Assembly (NCBI RefSeq): GCF_014647875.1
Contig: NZ_BMQA01000021.1
Coordinates: 58,846-122,845, forward strand
Source of the DNA: Streptomyces brasiliensis
GTDB lineage: Bacteria; Actinomycetota; Actinomycetes; Streptomycetales; Streptomycetaceae
DNA: 64,000 nucleotides
Reading direction: 5' to 3'
The position numbers were made by a program, and so were the translations under genes. The notes beneath the pieces are model-generated. The model did no database searches, was not told where the DNA came from, and worked only from the letters and a program-made list of their open reading frames with translations. Within the stretch, counting starts at the first letter, position 1. Each line of letters opens with the position of its first letter. Below are positions 59,984 through 64,000 of the stretch, piece by piece.

Positions 59984-62900
59984 ATGACTGATGGCGGACG
60001 TATGATCGTTAAGGGAACCGGACAGTCGTCAGCAGAAGGCGCCGTCGCATTTTCAAATACGGGAGTGATTAATGGCTCAGTTAATGTAGCTGCGCCGACT
60101 GTCCCAGTTTCCGGATACCTGTTGCAAGTGGAAGCTATCTCTGCGACGGATTTCCGTGGCCGCGATAGCGAGCTGGAACAACTGGCTCGCTTTTGTACGG
60201 CCCAAGGTTCCGCGAGTGCACAGGATGTTTACTGGCGATGGCTAGCGCCGGCTTGGGCAGGCAAATCAGCCCTGATGGCCAGCTTTGTTCTTCACCCGCC
60301 CCGGGACACGGATATCGTTTCGTTTTTCATTACGTCTCGACTGGCTCGACAAAACGATGCTTCAGCTTTTTGTGAGGTTGTGCAGCGACAGCTATATGCG
60401 CTACTCGGTGAAGAGGAGCCGCTGACTACCCCGCATACACGCGACGAGCAACTACGCCTCGCAATGACGCGGGCTGCAGTTTTTTGTGTTTCTCGGGGAA
60501 GGCGGCTTGTTCTAGTGGTGGATGGGGTGGATGAGGACCGGGGAGTTACGTCCGGTCCAGATAGCCACAGCATTGCAGCACTGTTGCCCCGTGTGCCACC
60601 CCATGGAATGCGTATAGTCTTGGCCGGCCGCCCACACCCGCCAATACCAGATGATGTACCTATGGATCATCCGCTGCGAAATCCCATAATCGATCACTGG
60701 CTTGAGCCATCTCAATTTGCTCAGGCGGTGAGAATAGATGCAGAGCGAGATTTGTTGAGACTCTTGGGAAGCGAGGGGTTGGGACGTCATCTAGTTGCCT
60801 TCTTGGTAGCCGCAGGGGGAGGCTTGAGTGCGAATGATCTTGCGACGCTGACTAAGAGTCGCGCCAGATTGGTTGAACGCGAGCTTTCCGCTGTCAGCGG
60901 GCGCAGTTTTCAAATGAGATCCGCGCACTGGGGACCGCGAGGTTCCCGCTTGTACCTGCTGGCACATGAAGAAATCCAGCAAAGCGCGTTACAACTGATC
61001 ACCGAGACCGAGTTGTCGGATTATCGGACGCAGCTTTATCAATGGGCAGACGCCTACCAGCAAAAAGGCTGGCCGGAATCGACGCCTGAGTATCTCCTAC
61101 GCGGCTACACGCAGCTTCTCCGGGAAGCTGGAGATGCAACACGATTGGCCGCATTGGCTTGCGACAATGCCCGACATGAAAGGTTGTGGCAGGTTACAGG
61201 CGCAGATCTGGAGGCACTTACTGAAATCTCAATGTGTTTCGATCATATACTTACTGCTGGGACTGAAATTGGTGAGCAAGAAACCGCTACTGCCGTATCT
61301 CTCGCTATAAGCCGTGACAAGTTGCGGGATCGTATGGAGCATCTTCCATCGAACTTGGTGGGGCTTTGGGCCAAGCTTGGGAACGTCGATCGAGCTATAA
61401 ATCTCGCGCGATCCCAAGAACAGTCTTATAGGGGGATAGGATCCCTGATCGCTGTGGCTGAGGCACTGTCTGCTTCACATGGCGTCAAACAGGCGCTTTC
61501 TCTGGCTAACAGTATCAACGACTCCGGTGACCACGACACGTGCTTGGGGAAGATCGCTGTTGTTCTTGCCAGAACAGATAGCTCCGAAGCGCTGAGCATT
61601 GCGAGCACTATTCTGAATGCAGAGAAACGGGCCAAAGCTTATACAGCCATCGCGCATGAACTGGCTCAGGCAGGAAGGCAGTCGGAGGCCGAGGACACTG
61701 TTGACCAAAGTCTTGGCGTCATCAACGCAGTGGGTGACCTCTTTCGCCGGGCGGGACTACTCGCGACAGTTGCCAAAGTTTTCTCCTCCATCGGAAATCA
61801 GGACCGCGCCGTGGACGTCGCAGAAGCGGCGGTAAGTATTGCGGAGGCGGTCAATCCTGTTTACCGACGCGCCCAAGCCCTGGGCATAGTCGCCCAAAAG
61901 GTAGCGGCGCCAGACTTCAATACAGCTGTTGACATTTCTCGGAAAGCGGCGAAACTACTTCTAGTTCTCAATGCTGATGAGGAGAAACTTTGGGCAGCGC
62001 GCATAGTCGCTCCGGCTCTGTCTGTGACAGGCCTACATGATCAAGCGATCGAACTTCCCTACCTCTTGGCGAGCGATGAATTTGATCGCGCCGAGATGTT
62101 TTCGGAGATCGGCATCGCCTTGGCGCAGGCCGGCAACCCTGAAAGAGCGCTAGGGCTTGCGCGAAGCATCGAATTCCCAAGCCAACAAGCCAAAGTGTTG
62201 ATCGCTGCTGCCGAGGCGCTCGTGAAGGCCGGTCAACAATCACGGGCTGTCCACGTAGCTCATCGGGTTTTGAAGGTGGCTGTCAGGACTGAACTCGACT
62301 GGCAAATTGAGATCATGGCAAGCGCGGCGGAGGTCCTCAAAATGGCTGGCCATGATGATCAAGCCACATCTATTGCGTCTGAGGCCACGGAGTTAGCGAG
62401 AAATCGGCTTAGTCCCCGAAACAGAGTAAAAAGGCTGACTGAGATGGTTGTGGCTCTCGACAGAGTCGGTTTGGGTGACCGATCGCTTGCTCTTGCTCAA
62501 CGAGCAAAGGAAGTAGCTGAAACGGAAACCCGCATTTATGGACGTGTACTCGCCCTTGCAACGGTAGCTAAGGCGTTTGCTGGCGTGGGTCTCGACGAGG
62601 AAGCGAGAGCGCTCTTCTCTCACCTGATTGATACTGCACGCGTGAGAATACATCCCTCTGAGCGACCTGAGAGCCTGTCTAACATCGCCATCGCCCTGGC
62701 CGACGTGGGGAATCACCGCGAGGCGAGCGATCTCGCTAATGAGATTTTGGAGAATTCACGCAGCGCATCTAGCCCATACCGGGAAGACTGGGGAAAGGAC
62801 GCGGCCGCGCGGGCCTTCATCGCGGCAGGGGCACACGAGGAAGCTATGGCAGTGGTTCACGAGCTACCCGAATCAATGATCCCAGAGCTTCTTTCCTCGA

Positions 62901-63373
62901 TTACCGGAAGCTTGATCGCAGCTGGTAAATTGGAGCATGCCTTCGAGGCCGCAGAAGAAATCGAAAATCAAAGAGAGCGGGACCGTGCCATCGGTTACCT
63001 TGCTGGCGCTTTGGCTGCAAGGGGAGATATGGATGCATCGTTAAACCTGATGGAGGACATTTCTCAGCAGGTCATGAAAGACAGAGCGATTCCACAAATT
63101 GTTGCGGGGCTGGCAAAATCTGGCAACATAGAGGACGCTTTGAGGTTGACTGACGAGATAGTATCCGAGCAATATCAGAGCACAGCAATTGGGGCCATCT
63201 CCGCATCGTGCGGGCCGACACCCCAGGGTCGACTTCTTCTGGTCAAGGCCTTGTCTTTGGGGCACTGGAGTTCTCTTATATGGCAGATATGTTCTGTAGC
63301 GCCAGAGGTTATTTCCGCTACTGCTGACCATCTATCGGAAGATGGTCTAGAGGATGTCTCCTCTAAGCGTTAG
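59984..63373 (+). CDS. STAND/NLR-like NTPase with N-terminal signalling motif and TPR-like solenoid
   Basis: Encodes 1129 residues. The N-terminal motif VKGTGQSSAEGAVAFSNTGV (9-28) resembles the repeats of the upstream two-TM protein. The NTPase follows: FRGRDSELEQL (57-67), Walker A APAWAGKSAL (88-97, first Gly replaced by Ala), Walker B RLVLVVDGVDED (174-185), IVLAGRPHP sensor (211-219) and LLAHEEIQQ (325-333). A winged-helix-like region (PEYLLRGYTQLLREAGD) leads to about 700 residues of helical repeats (IAHELAQAGRQSEAEDTV style). The repeats probably sense the trigger. AGAGGAGG precedes the ATG. GC is about half in sampled lines and TTA codons occur at 336, 804 and 1020, pointing to horizontal transfer and bldA-dependent translation. 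A defence role is inferred. Confidence 0.82.
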   Translation: MTDGGRMIVKGTGQSSAEGAVAFSNTGVINGSVNVAAPTVPVSGYLLQVEAISATDFRGRDSELEQLARFCTAQGSASAQDVYWRWLAPAWAGKSALMASFVLHPPRDTDIVSFFITSRLARQNDASAFCEVVQRQLYALLGEEEPLTTPHTRDEQLRLAMTRAAVFCVSRGRRLVLVVDGVDEDRGVTSGPDSHSIAALLPRVPPHGMRIVLAGRPHPPIPDDVPMDHPLRNPIIDHWLEPSQFAQAVRIDAERDLLRLLGSEGLGRHLVAFLVAAGGGLSANDLATLTKSRARLVERELSAVSGRSFQMRSAHWGPRGSRLYLLAHEEIQQSALQLITETELSDYRTQLYQWADAYQQKGWPESTPEYLLRGYTQLLREAGDATRLAALACDNARHERLWQVTGADLEALTEISMCFDHILTAGTEIGEQETATAVSLAISRDKLRDRMEHLPSNLVGLWAKLGNVDRAINLARSQEQSYRGIGSLIAVAEALSASHGVKQALSLANSINDSGDHDTCLGKIAVVLARTDSSEALSIASTILNAEKRAKAYTAIAHELAQAGRQSEAEDTVDQSLGVINAVGDLFRRAGLLATVAKVFSSIGNQDRAVDVAEAAVSIAEAVNPVYRRAQALGIVAQKVAAPDFNTAVDISRKAAKLLLVLNADEEKLWAARIVAPALSVTGLHDQAIELPYLLASDEFDRAEMFSEIGIALAQAGNPERALGLARSIEFPSQQAKVLIAAAEALVKAGQQSRAVHVAHRVLKVAVRTELDWQIEIMASAAEVLKMAGHDDQATSIASEATELARNRLSPRNRVKRLTEMVVALDRVGLGDRSLALAQRAKEVAETETRIYGRVLALATVAKAFAGVGLDEEARALFSHLIDTARVRIHPSERPESLSNIAIALADVGNHREASDLANEILENSRSASSPYREDWGKDAAARAFIAAGAHEEAMAVVHELPESMIPELLSSITGSLIAAGKLEHAFEAAEEIENQRERDRAIGYLAGALAARGDMDASLNLMEDISQQVMKDRAIPQIVAGLAKSGNIEDALRLTDEIVSEQYQSTAIGAISASCGPTPQGRLLLVKALSLGHWSSLIWQICSVAPEVISATADHLSEDGLEDVSSKR

Positions 63374-63578
63374 CTCGGGTTCACGCAAACGTTCTGGGTG
63401 AATCGTAAGTTCAGACTCTCAATCATGTCGGACACCCTCTCGCTTCGCGGACATGGAGTGGGTACGGTCGTGGCCGTGGCTGGCGTCGCGTCGGGTTGGT
63501 CACCCATGGACGTGCGCTGGTTGATCGCGCGCGACTAGGGGAGCTGGTACGGGCATGACGGTTGACGCTGCTCAATAG

Positions 63579-63761
63579 GAAGAGGGGGTTCACGTCGGCC
63601 AGGGCTACGCGGGTGATGAGTGCCGCGTGCCGGACCTCGATGGCAGAGGTGCGGAGCTGATTCGTCTCGGAGAGAACTTCTACTACACGCCCGAAGCGCT
63701 CAAGGCGCCGGGCAACACACATGTGGATGCCCCGGGCGAACCGGGAAAGGTGAGGTACTGA
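63579..63761 (+). pseudogene. Fragment of an unidentified protein
   Basis: The frame reads HVGQGYAGDECRVPDLDGRG, then AELIRLGENFYYTPEALKAP to a stop at 63759-63761, preceded by a stop at 63576. Composition looks like genuine coding sequence, but it lacks a start and I do not recognise the family. Probably the 3' remnant of a deleted gene. Confidence 0.35.
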
Positions 63762-63931
63762 CCTCGATTCTTCAGCGGTGTGACGGCGTCGCCGTGTGCG
63801 GCTGGCTGCCCGTTATGTCCCTTGCCGTGTAGGGACGGGTCGTCGCGTGACGCCGCGGGGCGTCGGGTTCCACGGGCCCGAGGGTGCTGCGGTCCTCTCC
63901 TCTCCGGTGCTGTCGGGGTGGTGACCGGCCG

Positions 63932-64000
63932 TCAGGTACCGGCCGGAAGTTCGGTGGTGCGCCTCCAGGCGAGGGTGAACGCGTCGGCCCAGGGCCAGGT
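63932..64000 (-). CDS. C-terminal end of a gene entering from the right
   Basis: On the minus strand the frame is open from the window edge and reads TWPWADAFTLAWRRTTELPA, then GT and a stop at 63932-63934. Only 22 residues are available. A transposase C-terminus is conceivable but not shown. Confidence 0.35.
   Translation of the reverse strand, partial: TWPWADAFTLAWRRTTELPAGT

Larger units (their letters stand above)
63374..64000. other. Right end of island, gene remnants only
   Basis: GC rises again after the NTPase gene. I see no complete gene. A 61-codon frame with protein-like sequence and the C-terminal end of a leftward gene are listed separately. No integrase, att repeat or complete insertion sequence is visible inside the window. 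Confidence 0.5.

Noticed and set aside
59984..63373. Reading the NTPase as a classical SARP/AfsR-type regulator
   Set aside because: There is no N-terminal OmpR-like DNA-binding or BTAD domain. The protein starts with the NTG-type motif and goes directly into the NTPase.
63423..63722. Minus-strand 99-codon frame at the right end
   Set aside because: Low-complexity Arg/Ser/Pro-rich tail and it opposes the more protein-like plus-strand fragment at 63579-63761.
1..64000. CRISPR array, rRNA genes, complete insertion sequence or prophage
   Set aside because: No regularly spaced repeats, rRNA motifs, DDE transposase or phage structural genes were seen on either strand.

Overview
The window is a high-GC actinobacterial chromosome segment, almost certainly Streptomyces. 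The indicators are strong G/C third-position bias, GTG starts, paired clpP1/clpP2, a mycothiol-type nitroreductase, the mreB-mreC-mreD-PBP2-RodA morphogenesis cluster, many small intergenic hairpins and several apparently leaderless genes. Gene order from the left PepN to the radical-SAM gene matches, from memory, the conserved chromosomal core around SCO2600-SCO2643 of S. coelicolor. No database search was run.

Layout. 1-14.9 kb: an ECF sigma factor with a coupled membrane partner, a decayed LysR gene, aminopeptidase N, a DUF1203 protein, a MazEF toxin-antitoxin pair, aspartate-semialdehyde dehydrogenase, a TerD protein with five tandem beta modules, a second sigma/membrane-protein pair, a large secreted subtilisin and a CGNR zinc-finger protein divergent from a truncated VOC gene. 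14.9-24 kb: NUDIX hydrolase, Tat-exported metallophosphoesterase, glycosyltransferase, esterase remnant, AbiEi-like protein, second aminopeptidase N, mycothiol-dependent nitroreductase-type protein and a zinc-ribbon protein. 24-37 kb: two paralogous amino-acid permeases around bioY, rpiB, a Nei-type glycosylase, an Eis-type acetyltransferase, two SpoIIE-type phosphatases, an HD hydrolase and an acyltransferase. 37-48.6 kb: tRNA-Gly and tRNA-Pro, tig-clpP1-clpP2-clpX (protein folding and proteolysis), valS, folC, a DUF4233 gene and ndk. 48.9-59 kb: mreBCD-mrdA-rodA (elongasome/spore-wall synthesis), a CYTH-CHAD protein and a TIGR03960-type radical SAM protein.

From about 59.04 kb the sequence changes to a lower-GC accessory island. 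It has a nested dyad operator, a small coupled ORF, a two-TM protein with two 18-residue NTG-type repeats, and an 1129-residue STAND/NLR-like NTPase with a TPR-like C-terminal solenoid. The NTPase begins with a diverged copy of the same repeat motif. I interpret this as an amyloid-signalling NLR/effector pair, a probable defence or regulated cell-death system and the most interesting content of the window. The NTPase also has at least three TTA codons, implying bldA dependence. The right end holds gene remnants.
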